Source: Litsea cubeba (Eukaryota > Streptophyta > Magnoliopsida > Laurales > Lauraceae). From it: a stretch of 64,000 bases of DNA. The position numbers and the translations under genes are program-made. Below are positions 22,401-34,595 of this stretch, one piece after another (position 1 is the stretch's first letter; each line of letters begins with the position of its first letter). Under the pieces are notes generated by a model, which was not told the origin of the DNA, searched no databases, and worked only from the letters and a program-made list of their open reading frames with translations. The stretch lies in assembly GCA_012931725.1 (NCBI GenBank), contig CM022949.1, positions 61,876,106-61,940,105 of the forward strand, read 5' to 3'.

Positions 22401-23304
22401 AGATTTGTTGCCCTACTACAACAAGGCACAATCACTTTTGCAAAAGTTTGACATCTGTCACATCACCCACATTCGTAGAGGTGAAAACATACGTGCGGAT
22501 GCCCTAGCCGGACTTGCCGCATCCATGGCAATCCAGGAAGGGGAAAACATGCAAATCACAGTGTGCGAAAGAAGAATCCTTCCTCCTCTTAACACACACC
22601 AAGCAGTTGCTGAATGCCACCAAGTGGTCGGAAGTCGGATTTCAATCCTTCAAACTTCAATTGGCGACTGGAGGGATCCGTTCATTGATTACATTATGTT
22701 CGGAATCCTACCTGAAGATCCAAAAGAACGGGTAAAAAGGCGAACCCCAAGCTTCCATTTGGATATTCCTTCAAAAAACCTTTACAGGAAATCCTTCAAC
22801 GGAGTACTTCTACGCTGCTTGTCACAACAAGAGGCTGAAGAAACACTCAAAGAAGTTCATGCTGGTCTTTGTGGAGCTCATCAGGCTGGACCTATGCTCT
22901 ATGATCAGATAAAAAGGTTAGGATATTACTGGCCTACCATGGTAGCTGACGCAATGCAATTTGCTAAGCGCTGCCAACAATGCCAAGTTCATGGAGATTA
23001 CATTCACATGCCTCCAGAATGGCTGCATCCTACAGCGATCTCATGGCCTTTCGAAGCCTGGGGTATGGACATCATAGGTCCTATTTCTCCCCCTTCAAGC
23101 AAAGGTCATCGCTTCATCTTCGCCGCTACGGATTACTTCTCCAAATGGTCAGAAGCATTTGCGTTTAACGAAATGAAGACCTCATCAGTCCTTCAGTTCC
23201 TACGCACCAACATCATTTGTCGTTTCGGCATACCCAAAAGATTCGTCCATGATAACGGACCACAGTTCCGGGATCATCGATTCTACAGGTTCTGCGACAA
23301 ATAC
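19417..23304 (+). pseudogene. E3 pol: G-patch-like motif, RT, RNase H, archaeal-type RNase H, integrase N part
   Basis: About 1296 codons are open until the E2 insertion. A Glu/Lys-rich linker is followed by a G-patch-like block (residues 187-218, MKKMGYDAQNPVGLGEGRG). RT covers about 455-625, with CIDYRDLN, MPFGLKNAGA and YVDD at 611-614. A first RNase H is degenerate: YTRALD stands where TDAS is usual. A second, archaeal-type RNase H has apparent acidic residues Asp911, Glu954, Asp978 and Asp1028. The integrase HHCC finger (about 1145-1190) and catalytic Asp blocks (GMDIIGP, VHDNGPQF) follow. The last residues of the raw frame are E2 LTR. Dual RNase H places it in the Tat lineage. The listed start is only the first codon of the frame; the protein was part of a larger polyprotein. 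Confidence 0.92.
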
Positions 23305-24689
23305 TGTCAGACCCCGACCCAGGTTTGAATATTTAATTATGTTTTAACCGTGATTAGTAGATAAGTGGGGTTAGGGGATGATTAGCTTATCTTATTAAGC
23401 TAGACTAGAAGGTTTGATTAGCTTTGAGAACCTTTGATTAGTCTTTGACTTAAGTGTGACACGGGCCGGGGCGCCCGTGGATTGTGTGTAAAATGGTTGA
23501 GTTTGTTCATGATACTTGAAAAATCCCAATTTATGTGTATTTTGACTTATTTCCTTTAGATCATCAACTTTCATGTTTTGGCCAACTTGATTTTGTGATC
23601 AGAAATCGCGTTTTTCGAGAAAAAGGGTTAAAACGGACATTTCACACAAAACCGTACCCAAATTTTGAAAATTCCAGAAATTGCCAAAAATATACTTTTT
23701 GGAAAATAGAAATTTCGCCGATCATTTTTGTCTTCTTCGTCGTTTTCGTTCGGGGCCCGCAAGTACCGTTTCTAGGCTTGTGAAGATCGGGGCCCACAAT
23801 GACTTGTCTCTTAAGAAGAGAGCTCTTCCCTCTTCTTCCTTCATTCCATTCCAGCAACTTTTCTTGGCTAGGGTTTTTCTCTTCTCCCTTCTCACTCTCT
23901 CTCATCTGGAACTCTCACTTGGTGAGGTACTCTTGGAGGATTGATCTCCTCAATCTCTTCCTCCCTCTTCAAGCTTCCCAAAGATACCATTATTGAGGAA
24001 TTTGAGCTAAGGGAAGCCCTTTCTTCAAGCCTCTCTTCTTTGTTAGGGTTCCTCAAGGTTAGCATTGGTTTCCTAAACCCTAGATCTTTGCTTTCCTCTC
24101 CATTTGGAGTGTTTTAATCCCATTTGCTAAGGTTTTCATTGAGGATTCACAAATGTTGACATTTTAGGGTTTCTTGGGAAAAATTTTGGGGTTTTTGTAG
24201 ATTTGGAGCTTGAAGCTCTAAGGCTTGGTTTAAGGAGTGATTTTGATCTTGGCTTGGCTAGAGGCAAGTATATTCCAACACTAATGTGATGCTTTCCCTC
24301 ATTTGGTTCTATTTCTTGATTTCTTCCTTTTTATGTTAATCTCCTTTAGTTTATGGTTTGCTTTGATTTGATGAACCATCTTAATAGTCATCTTAATTTA
24401 TGTTATTGCTCTATTATGCATTGGAAGTTTGTTCTCTTTATGGCTTCTTGAAGAGTTTGTTTCATTTGTTCAAATGGGTGTGCAAAGAAATGGAAAAGGA
24501 CTTGAATTCATTCAAAAAGTGTTAAGTTTGTGCTAATTAGGTGATTATGGATGATGGTTTAATGATTTGTGGAGGTTGAGAAGAGGCCCAAGAAGTTGTG
24601 GAAGTGTGCATGGAAGAAAGGATTGCAAGAGGATTGAAATGATCAAGAAAGAAGAAGAAAAACACAAAAAAAGGGGGATTTCTGCACTC

Positions 24690-24785
24690 GGGCCGGACTG
24701 GGCAGGCCCAGTCCGCTCGAGCGACCCACTGGGCCGCTCGAGCGACCCAGCTACTGTCTGGGTCCGCTCGAGCGAGCCCAGCTCA
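24690..24785. repeat. E2 LTR cluster of CCGCTCGAGCGA repeats
   Basis: Three copies of GCTCGAGCGA flanked by GGGCC/GGCCC palindromes such as GGGCAGGCCC. The 3' LTR copy (32750-32880) has a fourth unit from a tandem duplication of about 21 bases. The cluster sits at the same relative LTR position as the palindromic cluster of E1, with unrelated sequence. Confidence 0.85.
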
Positions 24786-26005
24786 GTCTGGGCTCGGATT
24801 TGGGCTGTTTTCAGGCAGTTTTTGGGCCTGTTCTCAGGGCTCCTTTGGGCCTGTTTTCAAGGTCAGTTCTTGGACCACTTGAGACCTATTAATGGACTGT
24901 TTTATGGCCTGAATCCTGGGCTGCTTTAAGGACTGAATTGGGCCTGATTAGTGGACTGTTTGAGCATTGGGGAAGGATAGTTGTGGGCCTGATTAAGAAG
25001 GGATTTAAACCTACACTTTTAACGACACATTCTATATAATTTCAAGTCCACTTCGGGCCTATGTCCAAGCTCAATCCAGCCCTAAACTCTCTCCTATAAG
25101 TGAAGCCCAATTCAACCTTTTCAAGCCTAGAATTCATGGCAAGTTGTGTCTTAAACTATGGCCAATACCACTTGGGAAAACCCTCAAGTCTATGTGTACA
25201 TTTAATCCCTTATGATTGTCAACGATCTTCGGTGGCACCAAATTACTTTCTTTAATGACAATAAAGGGGGTTAAATGTATATCGAGACTACCCGCTTAGT
25301 CGACCGACCCATCATACATTCTTTTGTATAAAACGACTTTTGTTTTGGGTTCTTTCTCCAATTCTTTTTAATGTTTTGAAGTGGGTTACCCCATGTTTTA
25401 GTAATGAAGAAACTACTCATTTATTTTGCTCGGATCCGCCCATATGCATTGTTTGGAGTAGTTCTCTATCGACTTTGGAAATGTATCGTGTAAATGGAAT
25501 TGTATTTCTTCGAGGTTTCGGATTTTCACTAAAATGGCACCACTAGGCTTAGGTCACCTCGTCGGACTGATCATCCGGTTGGGGTCTTTATTTTGTTTGC
25601 CAGCTGCAGTTTGGATTCCGTCTGTACCGACCATGGCAACGGTAATTTATCCGGTCCCACGAGTAGTGGCTACGGTTCTGTTTGATGACGACTATGTCGT
25701 TCCGGTCCCACGTTTAGTGGCTACGGTTTGTCTGCTCCGGTTACCTCGGTAACAGGAGAATATAGCTATGTGGGTTGCCATTGTTTTTATGCATTGATAG
25801 TCATCTCATGGCATTTATTTATGTTACTCATCATGACATTGGATTTGTAAACCATCGAGATGTATCTTTTATCTTTACTTCGACATTGTTATTAATCGTG
25901 ATTTCATCGCAGCTCTTACTTATTATGTTTTGTTTTACTTTCATCCTATTATTGTTGTAATTGCTTGCCAGACCGTCGTGTCTGACTCTCTTTTGTTTGG
26001 TGTCA

Positions 26006-26095
26006 GATGTCGAGCCCCTCGCGGTTGAGGCGCACTTCGAGGCGGAACCTATAGTTCCAGTGGAGGGCGAGTGGCAGCCCGATGATGTCAATTAG
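26006..26095 (+). other. LTR exon-like module, acidic peptide ending EWQPDDVN-stop (E2 5' LTR)
   Basis: After acceptor-like TTGGTGTCAG (ending 26006) the frame starting at the G of CAG reads DVEPLAVEAHF and on to GEWQPDDVN, with TAG at 26093-26095. The phase (one base from upstream plus two from the exon) is the same as in E1 and the solo LTR. The 3' LTR copy is at 34090-34179. Confidence 0.5.
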
Positions 26096-26515
26096 ACGTC
26101 GGGTTGCCTTGGAGCTGCGATCACATTTTGGGATTTCATATTATACCTTTTGGGTTTTTGTCATGGCCATTGTTGGCTTATTGTCTTTTGGGAAAGTTTG
26201 TAATTAACTTTACTTTTGTATCAACTTCAAACTAACTTTGGGGCCCACAGTAAATGTTTCTCTTTCGATGCTAGTCTCATGCGTTCTCATTTTATATCCG
26301 TTTGTGAGACTTTTATGTTTGCTACAAAGCTTCCGCGTAATTCATTTGTATGAAAGTGATCCTTATATATCACTATTGGATCGGATTCCGTGAATCCTTA
26401 CCGCGGAAACCTGTGGGAAACTAGCGTGTGCGGGCGGAATTTTCTGGCCCGTCGCGCCGCGTCCCCGGATTAGGGCCTCGTTTAGCGGGACCTCGGTCCG
26501 GGGGCGTGACAGGCT

Positions 26516-26527
26516 TGGTATCAGAGC
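26516..26527 (+). promoter_or_regulatory. E2 primer binding site, initiator Met tRNA type
   Basis: TGGTATCAGAGC begins five bases after the LTR end; identical to the E1 site. Confidence 0.95.
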
Positions 26528-26649
26528 GAGAAATATTTGAGGCAATTAAAATTAGATTAGAAACATAAGGACGTGGCAAGGATTCGTTAGCATTACCGTT
26601 AGTTAGCATCGATTTGGGATTGGGAACGCTTTATTATTATGTCTTGTTG

Positions 26650-26670
26650 TACTAACAAGTTGTTTTGCAG
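26650..26670 (+). promoter_or_regulatory. E2 putative branch site and 3' splice site before gag
   Basis: TACTAAC (26650-26656), a T-rich stretch and TTTTGCAG ending at 26670, four bases before the gag ATG at 26675. TACTAAC is the ideal branch-point consensus. E1 has the same arrangement. Confidence 0.5.
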
Positions 26671-26674
26671 CATT

Positions 26675-29305
26675 ATGCCTCCGCGTCGACCTCCGGCAGG
26701 TGCGAATGCATCAGGTAGCAATCATGACAGCGAGATTGAAAACCCGGTAATGGGTCAATTCCAACAACTCATGCAAATGTTAGTCGAACAACAGCAGCGA
26801 GCCAATGATAATCAAGCTCGATTTCAAGAACAAATGGCCAAGAAAGACGAGGAATTGACTCAAGTGCAAAGGCAACTGCTTGAAGTGTTGGGTAGAAGGC
26901 CGGAACCAGCAGCTATTGTGGAACCAGTGCAGAATAGGGACCGAGACCCTAATATCCTATTTGAGAAGTTCAGAAAAAGGGGTCCTAAAGAATTTACGGG
27001 TCAGGAAGACCCTTTGGCAGCGGATGATTGGTTGGCTCATACCGAGAACATCTTCGATATTTTTGTATGTACTGGCAGACAGCGGGTTCTTTTGGCAGCC
27101 TCCATGTTCACTGGGTTGGCAGACATTTGGTGGAAGACTGTCAAGGAAAGCTATCAGAATGTTGCAGATGGGATTGCATGGGCCATTTTCAAGCAGCAGT
27201 TTAGTGAGAAATATGTCCCAGCACATATTAAGAAGCAGAAGGCAGCGGAGTTCCAGTTGCTTAAGCAAGAAGATATGACTGTCTTGGAATATCTTACCAA
27301 GTTTGAAAAATTATCTCGCTATGCTCCAGAGTTGGTGGACACCGAGGAGAAAAAGATTACTAAGTTTATGGATGGGCTCAACCCCATTATTTTGAGAGAT
27401 GCTTTGGGCGTGGTACCTCCAACTACATTTCAAGAGGCTATCAAAAGGGCATACAGGTTTGAGGATATAAACAACCAGATTATTAAGGACAACCAAAGAA
27501 AGAGGCAGCAGTTTCAGAGTGGGCAGAAATCATACCAAGGAAAGAAGCAAAAGAAACCGCAGAATGCTCCAACTCAGGGCGGGTGTGAGCATTGTGGCAA
27601 GAATCATTCTTCGCAGCAGTGTTATCGCATTTCAGGTGCATGTTTTAAGTGTGGTAGCTCAGACCACCAAGTGAAGGATTGCCCGAACAATAGGAACCAG
27701 GGCAACAGGGCACCTCAGCAGCCGCCAAGGCAAGCCCCTCAGCAAAATCAACAAGTAGTTCAGAATCCACCGAGGCAGCAGCAGAACCAGCAGCCCCGTC
27801 AACAGCCACAGAACCAGAATGCTCGTCCACAGCAGCAAAATAGGAATATGCAGCTTGGGAGGCCAAATCAGAATCAGAACAGACCGCGTCAGCAAGGCCG
27901 TCTCAACCATATCAATCAAGTGGATGCAGAAGCGGCGGGTGATGTTGTGGAAGGTAAACTTCTAATTTGTGATGTAGAAGCTAAAGTGTTGTTTGACCCG
28001 GGATCTACCCATTCTTTCTTATCCCTTGTGTTTGCTGAAAAGATTAGTGTACCTGTTAGAGAGTTAGAGTTTGTTTTGACTGTTACTACTCCGGTAGGGA
28101 AGCAAGTGGTGTGTAGTACTTTTTATCCTAGTTGTCCAGCGAAGATAGGAGAAGTCGTTTTCCCTGCAGATCTTATTACCTTAGTTATGCATGACTTCGA
28201 TGTTATTCTAGGCATGGATTGGTTAGCGGGTCATCATGCCTCCATGGATTGCTATAGTAAGACCATTGTATTTAGGTTGGATGAGTCGTCCTCTGGAGTG
28301 AAGTTTCAAGGAGAGAAAAGGATTTCCCCAGTTAGGTTTATTTCAGCTCTTTCGGCAGCTAAGTTGTTAAGATCGGGTTGTGAAGGATTTATTGCTTTTG
28401 TTTCCAAGGACGAACAGTCCCTAGGGGTGGAGAATATCCCGATAGTGTGTGAGTTTCCCGATGTTTTTCCAGAAGAGATTCCAGGGTTACCACCTGTCAG
28501 AGAAGTTGAGTTTACAATAGAGTTGGTGCCAGGAACTGCTCCGATTTCCATTGCTCCTTATAGGATGGCTCCAGCGGAGTTAGGTGAATTGAAGTTGCAA
28601 TTGCAAGAGTTGCTAAATAAGGGCTTTGTTAGGCCAAGTGTTTCCCCATGGGGAGCTCCAGTGCTCTTTGTCAAGAAGAAAGATGGAAGTTTGAGGATGT
28701 GTATAGACTATAGGAAGTTGAATCAAGTGACCATCAAGAACAAGTACCCTCTGCCTAGGATAGACGAGTTGTTTGATCAGTTGCAAGGTGCAAAGTTTTT
28801 CTCGAAGATAGATTTGAGGTCCGGATACCATCAGTTGAGGGTTAGAGAATCAGACATCCCGAAGACAGCTTTTCGAACTAGATATGGGCACTATGAGTTT
28901 TTGGTGATGCCCTTTGGACTGACTAATGCACCAGCGGTATTCATGGCTCTCATGAACAAGATTTTTGCACCCTACCTAGATCAGTTCACCGTTGTTTTCA
29001 TTGATGATATTCTAGTGTATTCCAAGTCAAGAGAAGATCATGAGCAGCATTTGAGGACTTCTTTGCAGTTGTTGAGAGATAACCAGTTGTATGCGAAGCT
29101 TGGGAAGTGTGAGTTTTGGCTAGAGCAAGTCTCATTTCTTGGTCACATCATTTCTGAAGAAGGGCTAGCAGTTGACCCATCAAAGATTGAAGCAGTTATC
29201 GATTGGGAGAGACCGAAAAATGTGACAGAGATTAGAAGTTTTCTGGGTTTGGCAGGTTATTATAGGAGATTTGTTCAAGGCTTTTCGTCTATTGCAGCAC
29301 GTTGA
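26675..29305 (+). pseudogene. E2 gag-protease-RT
   Basis: The start MPPRRPP at 26675 is chosen over the in-frame 26639 because it aligns with the E1 start and follows the acceptor-like site. The gag core spans about residues 110-220 (WWKTVKESY). Two zinc knuckles lie near residues 303-336: CEHCGKNHSSQQC (C-x2-C-x3-H-x4-C) and CFKCGSSDHQVKDC (C-x2-C-x4-H-x4-C). A long Gln/Asn/Pro-rich linker follows, then protease DPGSTHSF at about residue 441. RT carries SPWGAPV, CIDYRKLN and FIDD (about residue 775). The frame ends at 29305 just after GFSSIA because one base is missing relative to E1. The rest continues in another frame. Confidence 0.92.
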
Positions 29306-30519
29306 CCAAGTTAACCCGAAAGAATGTGCCGTTTGTGTGGTCAGAGAAGTGTGAAGCTAGTTTTGAAGAGTTGAAAAAGAGGTTAACCTCAGCGCCTGTC
29401 CTCACCTTACCTTCGGGGAGTGGTGGTTTTGTTATCTTTACGGATGCTTCAGGAGTAGGACTCGGTTGTGTTTTGATGCAAAATGGAAAGGTGATTGCAT
29501 ATGGCTCGAGGCAATTGATGGAACATGAAAAGAAATATGCAACGCACGATTTGGAGTTAGCAGCCATAGTTTTCGCGTTGAAGATGTGGAGACACTACTT
29601 GTACGGAGAAAGATTTGAAGTGCATTCGGATCACCGTAGTCTTCAATACTTATTCTCTCAAAAGGAATTAAATATGAGGCAGAGAAGGTGGATGGAGTAC
29701 ATCAAGGACTACGATTTTCCGATTATCTATCATCCGGGGAAGGTTAACGTAGTGGCTGATGCGTTGAGTAGGAAATCAGTTTGTTTGGCCAGTTTACAGG
29801 GGTTTTACAATTTTCAGCAATTTGAAGATTTGGGAGTAGAGTTCGAACCTTTGAGAGAAGGAGTTGTGTTGGCAAATATGATAGTGTCCGAGCCAGTCTT
29901 TATTCAGAAAATTAAGGACAATCAGATGCAAGATCCAGACTTAGCTAAAATTGTGGAGCATATCTCGGAGAGGCCAGATTTTCAGATGTTGGATGGAGTT
30001 TTGTACTTCCGTGGCAGACTTTGTGTTCCTAAAGTGGACAATTTGAAAGATGACATTATGGTAGAGGCTCACAATACGAGGTATTCAGTGCATCCAGGGA
30101 GTACGAAGATGTATCAAAATTTGAAGAGTCGTTTTTGGTGGAACAATATGAAGAGAGAGATAGCGGCCTTTGTGTCTAGGTGTATGACTTGTCAATTGGT
30201 GAAGGCGGAACATCAGAAACCGCCTGGTCTTTTGCAACCGTTAGAAATCCCAGAGTGGAAATGGGAGCACCTGACAATGGATTTTGTATCAGGTTTACCG
30301 AATACAAGCAAGGGGAACAATGCCATTTGGATCATAGTGGATCGGTTAACGAAGTCGGCACACTTTATTCCTTTGAAGACCGGTAAGAAGATGCACATGT
30401 TGGCTTTAGCGCAGGCTTTTGTAAAGGAGATTGTTAGTCGTCATGGTCAGCCGGTTTCCATCACTTCAGATCGGGATAGTAGATTTGTTTCGAGGTTTTG
30501 GAAGACTTTGCATGAATAG
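29302..30519 (+). pseudogene. E2 RT end-RNase H-integrase core (middle part)
   Basis: This frame picks up directly after the one-base deletion near 29299. It has RT connection, RNase H (FTDASG near residue 46 to DALSRK near 160), an integrase HHCC finger (about 256-298) and the first two catalytic Asp blocks (MDFVSG near 326, SDRDSRF near 389). It stops at TAG 30517-30519, where E1 has a sense codon; the same frame is open again immediately after. Confidence 0.9.
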
Positions 30520-31353
30520 ATGGGGACGAAGCTTCAATTCAGGACAACGTACCACCCGCAGACGGATGGTCAGTCAGAGAGGACTATTCAGACCCTCGAG
30601 GACATGCTTAGGGCTTGTGTCCTTGATTTCAAGAATCAGTGGGACGAGAATCTATCGCTTTGTGAATTTGCCTATAACAATAGTTACCATTCCAGCATAG
30701 GAATGGCCCCTTTTGAAGCGCTTTATGGCAGGAAGTGTAGAACCCCAGTGTGTTGGGAAGAAGTCGGAGAACGCAGTTTTCATGGTCCATCTTTAGTTGA
30801 GGAAACAAGTGATAAAGTCAGAATTATCCATGAGAGATTGAAGATTGCAAGGAGCCGACAGAAGAGCTATGCTGATGTTCGAAGAAAGGATCTCCAATTC
30901 CAAGTTGGAGACAAGGTATTCTTAAAGGTATCTCCGGTCAGAGGGACATTGAGATTTGGGCAGAAAGGCAAATTGTCTAAGAGATTTATTGGTCCGTATG
31001 AGATTTTGAGTCGAATCGGGGAAGTGGCGTACAGACTAGCTTTGCCTCCAGAACTGTCGGGTGTGCACAACGTGTTTCACGTGTCAATGTTAAGGAAGTA
31101 TGTTTCAGACCCTTCGCACGTGCTACAACATGAGCCGTTAGATGTCAGAGAGGATGCCACCTACATCGAAAAACCGGCAGAGATTATTGACACCAAAGAG
31201 CAAGAACTGAGGAATAGGACAATTCAGTGGGTAAAAATTCGTTGGGAGAATCATGGACCAGAAGAAGCCACTTGGGAGCTTCGTGAGCAAGTTCAAAAGA
31301 AGTACCCTCAGCTATTCCCAGAGGTTAGTGATCATTTGGAGGACCAAATGTGA
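30520..31353 (+). pseudogene. E2 integrase C part and chromodomain
   Basis: Continuation of the previous frame after the TAG. It holds the third catalytic residue block (QTDGQSERT, Glu near residue 19), GPYEILSRIG and FHVSMLRKY, then the chromodomain (about residues 212-255, WENHGPEEATWE), ending QLFPEVSDHLEDQM. It is close to E1 at the same positions, which supports a common Tekay/Del lineage. Confidence 0.9.
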
Positions 31354-31357
31354 TTCT

Positions 31358-31370
31358 TAGGGGTGGAGGA
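31358..31370 (+). promoter_or_regulatory. E2 polypurine tract
   Basis: TAGGGGTGGAGGA lies directly before the 3' LTR TGTCAG and is the expected primer for plus-strand DNA synthesis. Confidence 0.8.
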
Positions 31371-32749
31371 TGTCAGACCCCGACCCAGGTTTGAATATTT
31401 AATTATGTTTTAACCGTGATTAGTAGATAAGTGGGGTTAGGGGACGATTAGCTTATTTTATTAAGCTAGATTAGAAGGTTTGATTAGCTTTGAGAACCTT
31501 TGATTAGTCTTTGACTTAAGTGTGACACGGGCCGGGGCGCCCGTGGATTGTGTGTAAAATGGTTGAGTTTGTTCATGATACTTGAAAAATCCCAATTTAT
31601 GTGTATTTTGACTTATTTCCTTTAGATCATCAACTTTCATGTTTTGGCCAACTTGATTTTGTGATCAGAAATCGCGTTTTTCGAGAAAAAGGGTAAAACG
31701 GACATTTCACACTAAACCTGTACCCAAATTTCGAAAATTCCAGAAATTGCCAAAAATATACTTTTTGGAAAATAGAAATTTCGCCGATCATTTTTGTCTT
31801 CTTCGTCGTTTTCGTTCGGGGCCCGCAAGTACCGTTTCTAGGCTTGTGAAGATCGGGGCCCACAATGACTTGTCTCTTAAGAAGAGAGCTCTTCCCTCTT
31901 CTTCCTTCATTCCATTCCAGCAACTTTTCTTGGCTAGGGTTTTTCTCTTCTCCCTTCTCACTCTCTCTCATCTGGAACTCTCACTTGGTGAGGTACTCTT
32001 GGAGGATTGATCTCCTCAATCTCTTCCTCCCTCTTCAAGCTTCCCAAAGATACCATTATTGAGGAATTTGAGCTAAGGGAAGCCCTTTCTTCAAGCCTCT
32101 CTTCTTTGTTAGGGTTCCTCAAGGTTAGCATTGGTTTCCTAAACCCTAGATCTTTGCTTTCCTCTCCATTTGGAGTGTTTTAATCCCATTTGCTAAGGTT
32201 TTCATTGAGGATTCACAAATGTTGACATTTTAGGGTTTCTTGGGAAAAATTTTGGGGTTTTTGTAGATTTGGAGCTTGAAGCTCTAAGGCTTGGTTTAAG
32301 GAGTGATTTTGATCTTGGCTTGGCTAGAGGCAAGTATATTCCAACACTAATGTGATGCTTTCCCTCATTTGGTTCTATTTCTTGATTTCCCTTTTTATGT
32401 TAATCTTCTTTAGTTATGGTTTGCTTTGATTTAATGAACCATCTTAATAGTTATCTTAATTTATGTTATTCCTCTATTATGCATTGGAAGTTTGTTCTCT
32501 TTATGGCTTCTTGAAGAGTTTGTTTCATTTGTTCAAATGGGTGTGCAAAGAAATGGAAAAGGACTTGAATTCTTTCAAAAAGTGTTAAGTTTGTGCTAAT
32601 TAGGTGATTATGGATGATGGTTTAATGATTTGTGGAGGTTGAGAAGAGGCCCAAGAAGTTGTGGAAGTGTGCATGGAAGAAAGGATTGCAAGAGGATTGA
32701 AATGATCAAGAAAGAAGGAGAAAAACAAAAAAAAAATGGAAGTTCTGCA

Positions 32750-32880
32750 CTCGGGCCGGACTGGGCAGGCCCAGTCCGCTCGAGCGACCCACTGGGCCGC
32801 TCGAGCGACCCAGCTACTGTCTGGGTCCGCTCGAGCGGACCTGGGTCCGCTCGAGCGAGCCCAGCTCAGTCTGGGCTCGG
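32750..32880. repeat. CTCGAGCG cluster in E2 3' LTR, expanded
   Basis: Four GCTCGAGCG units; one extra GGACCTGGGTCCGCTCGAGC segment is present compared with the 5' LTR, so the cluster changed after insertion. Confidence 0.85.
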
Positions 32881-34089
32881 ATTTGGGCTGTTTTCAGGCA
32901 GTTTTTGGGCCTGTTCTCAGGGCTCCTTTGGGCCTGTTTTTAAGGTCAGTTCTTGGACCACTTGAGACCTATTAATGGACTGTTTTATGGCCTGAATCCT
33001 GGGCTGCTTTAAGGACTGAATTGGGCCTGATTAGTGGACTGTTTGAGCATTGGGGAAGGATAGTTGTGGGCCTGATTAAGAAGGGATTTAAACCTACACT
33101 TTTAAGGACACATTCTATATAATTTCAAGTCCACTTCGGGCCTATGTCCAAGCTCAATCCAGCCCTAAACTCTCTCCTATAAGTGAAGCCCAATTCAACC
33201 TTTTCAAGCCTAGAATTCATGGCAAGTTGTGTCTTAAACTATGGCCAATACCACTTGGGAAAACCCTCAAGTCTATGTGTACATTTAATCCCTTATGATT
33301 GTCAACGATCTTCGGTGGCACCAAATTACTTTCTTTAATGACAATAAAGGGGGTTAAATGTATATCGAGACTACCCGCTTAGTCGACCGACCCATCATAC
33401 ATTCTTTTGTATAAAACGACTTTTGTTTTGGGTTCTTTCTCCAATTCTTTTTAATGTTTTGAAGTGGGTTACCCCATGTTTTAGTAATGAAGAAACTACT
33501 CATTTATTTTGCTCGGATCCGCCCATATGCATTGTTTGGAGTAGTTCTCTATCGACTTTGGAAATGTATCGTGTAAATGGAATTGTATTTCTTCGAGGTT
33601 TCGGATTTTCACTAAAATGGCACCACTAGGCTTAGGTCACCTCGTCGGACTGATCATCCGGCTTGGGGTCTTTATTTTGTTTGCCAGCTGCAGTTTGGAT
33701 TCCGTCTGTACCGACCATGGCAACGGTAATTTATCCGGTCCCACGAGTAGTGGCTACGGTTCTGTTTGATGACGACTATGTCGTTCCGGTCCCACGTTTA
33801 GTGGCTACGGTTTGTCTGCTCCGGTTACCTCGGTAACAGGAGAATATAGCTATGTGGGTTGCCATTGTTTTTATGCATTGATAGTCATCTCATGGCATTT
33901 ATTTATGTTACTCATCATGACATTGGATTTGTAAACCATCGAGATGTATCTTTTATCTTTACTTCGACATTGTTATTAATCGTGATTTCATCGCAGCTCT
34001 TACTTATTATGTTTTGTTTTACTTTCATCCTATTATTGTTGTAATTGCTTGCCAGACCGTCGTGTCTGACTCTCTTTTGTTTGGTGTCA

Positions 34090-34179
34090 GATGTCGAGCC
34101 CCTCGCGGTTGAGGCGCACTTCGAGGCGGAACCTATAGTTCCAGTGGAGGGCGAGTGGCAGCCCGATGATGTCAATTAG
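34090..34179 (+). other. LTR exon-like module (E2 3' LTR copy)
   Basis: Same frame and same EWQPDDVN end as 26006-26095, with TAG at 34177-34179. Confidence 0.5.
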
Positions 34180-34595
34180 ACGTCGGGTTGCCTTGGAGCT
34201 GCGATCACATTTTGGGATTTCATATTATACCTTTTGGGTTTTTGTCATGGCCATTGTTGGCTTATTGTCTTTTGGGAAAGTTTGTAATTAACTTTACTTT
34301 TGTATCAACTTCAAACTAACTTTGGGGCCCACAGTAAATGTTTCTCTTTCGATGCTAGTCTCATGCGTTCTCATGTTATATCCGTTTGTGAGACTTTTAT
34401 GTTTGCTACAAAGCTTCCGCGTAATTCATTTGTATGAAAGTGATCCTTATATATCACTATTGGATCGGATTCCGTGAATCCTTACCGCGGAAACCTGTGG
34501 GAAACTAGCGTGTGCGGGCGGAATTTTCTGGCCCGTCGCGCCGCGTCCCCGGATTAGGGCCTCGTTTAGCGGGACCTCGGTCCGGGGGCGTGACA

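Larger units (their letters stand above)
23305..26511 (+). repeat. E2 5' LTR, 3.2 kb
   Basis: Starts TGTCAGACCCC and ends GTGACA next to the primer site. It includes a pyrimidine-rich leader-like stretch (about 23800-23925), a GC-donor candidate AG|GCAAGT (24262-24269), a CTCGAGCG cluster (24690-24785) and the exon-like module (26006-26095). Confidence 0.96.
23305..34595 (+). mobile_element. E2: Tekay/Del-like chromovirus nested in E3 integrase
   Basis: A full-length element of 11.3 kb with LTRs 23305-26511 and 31371-34595. AATAC occurs on both sides (23300-23304, 34596-34600) as a perfect 5-bp target duplication. LTRs differ by few substitutions and short indels, so the insertion is younger than E3. 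The coding region has one frameshift and one premature stop. Confidence 0.97.
31371..34595 (+). repeat. E2 3' LTR, 3.2 kb
   Basis: Matches 23305-26511 apart from scattered substitutions, small indels and an extra 21-base unit in the CTCGAGCG cluster (32820-32850). It ends GTGACA before the AATAC target duplication. Confidence 0.97.

Noticed and set aside
24567..24929. 120-codon frame over the E2 LTR CTCGAGCG cluster
   Set aside because: The frame and length change between the two LTRs of the same element, so there is no sign of protein constraint.
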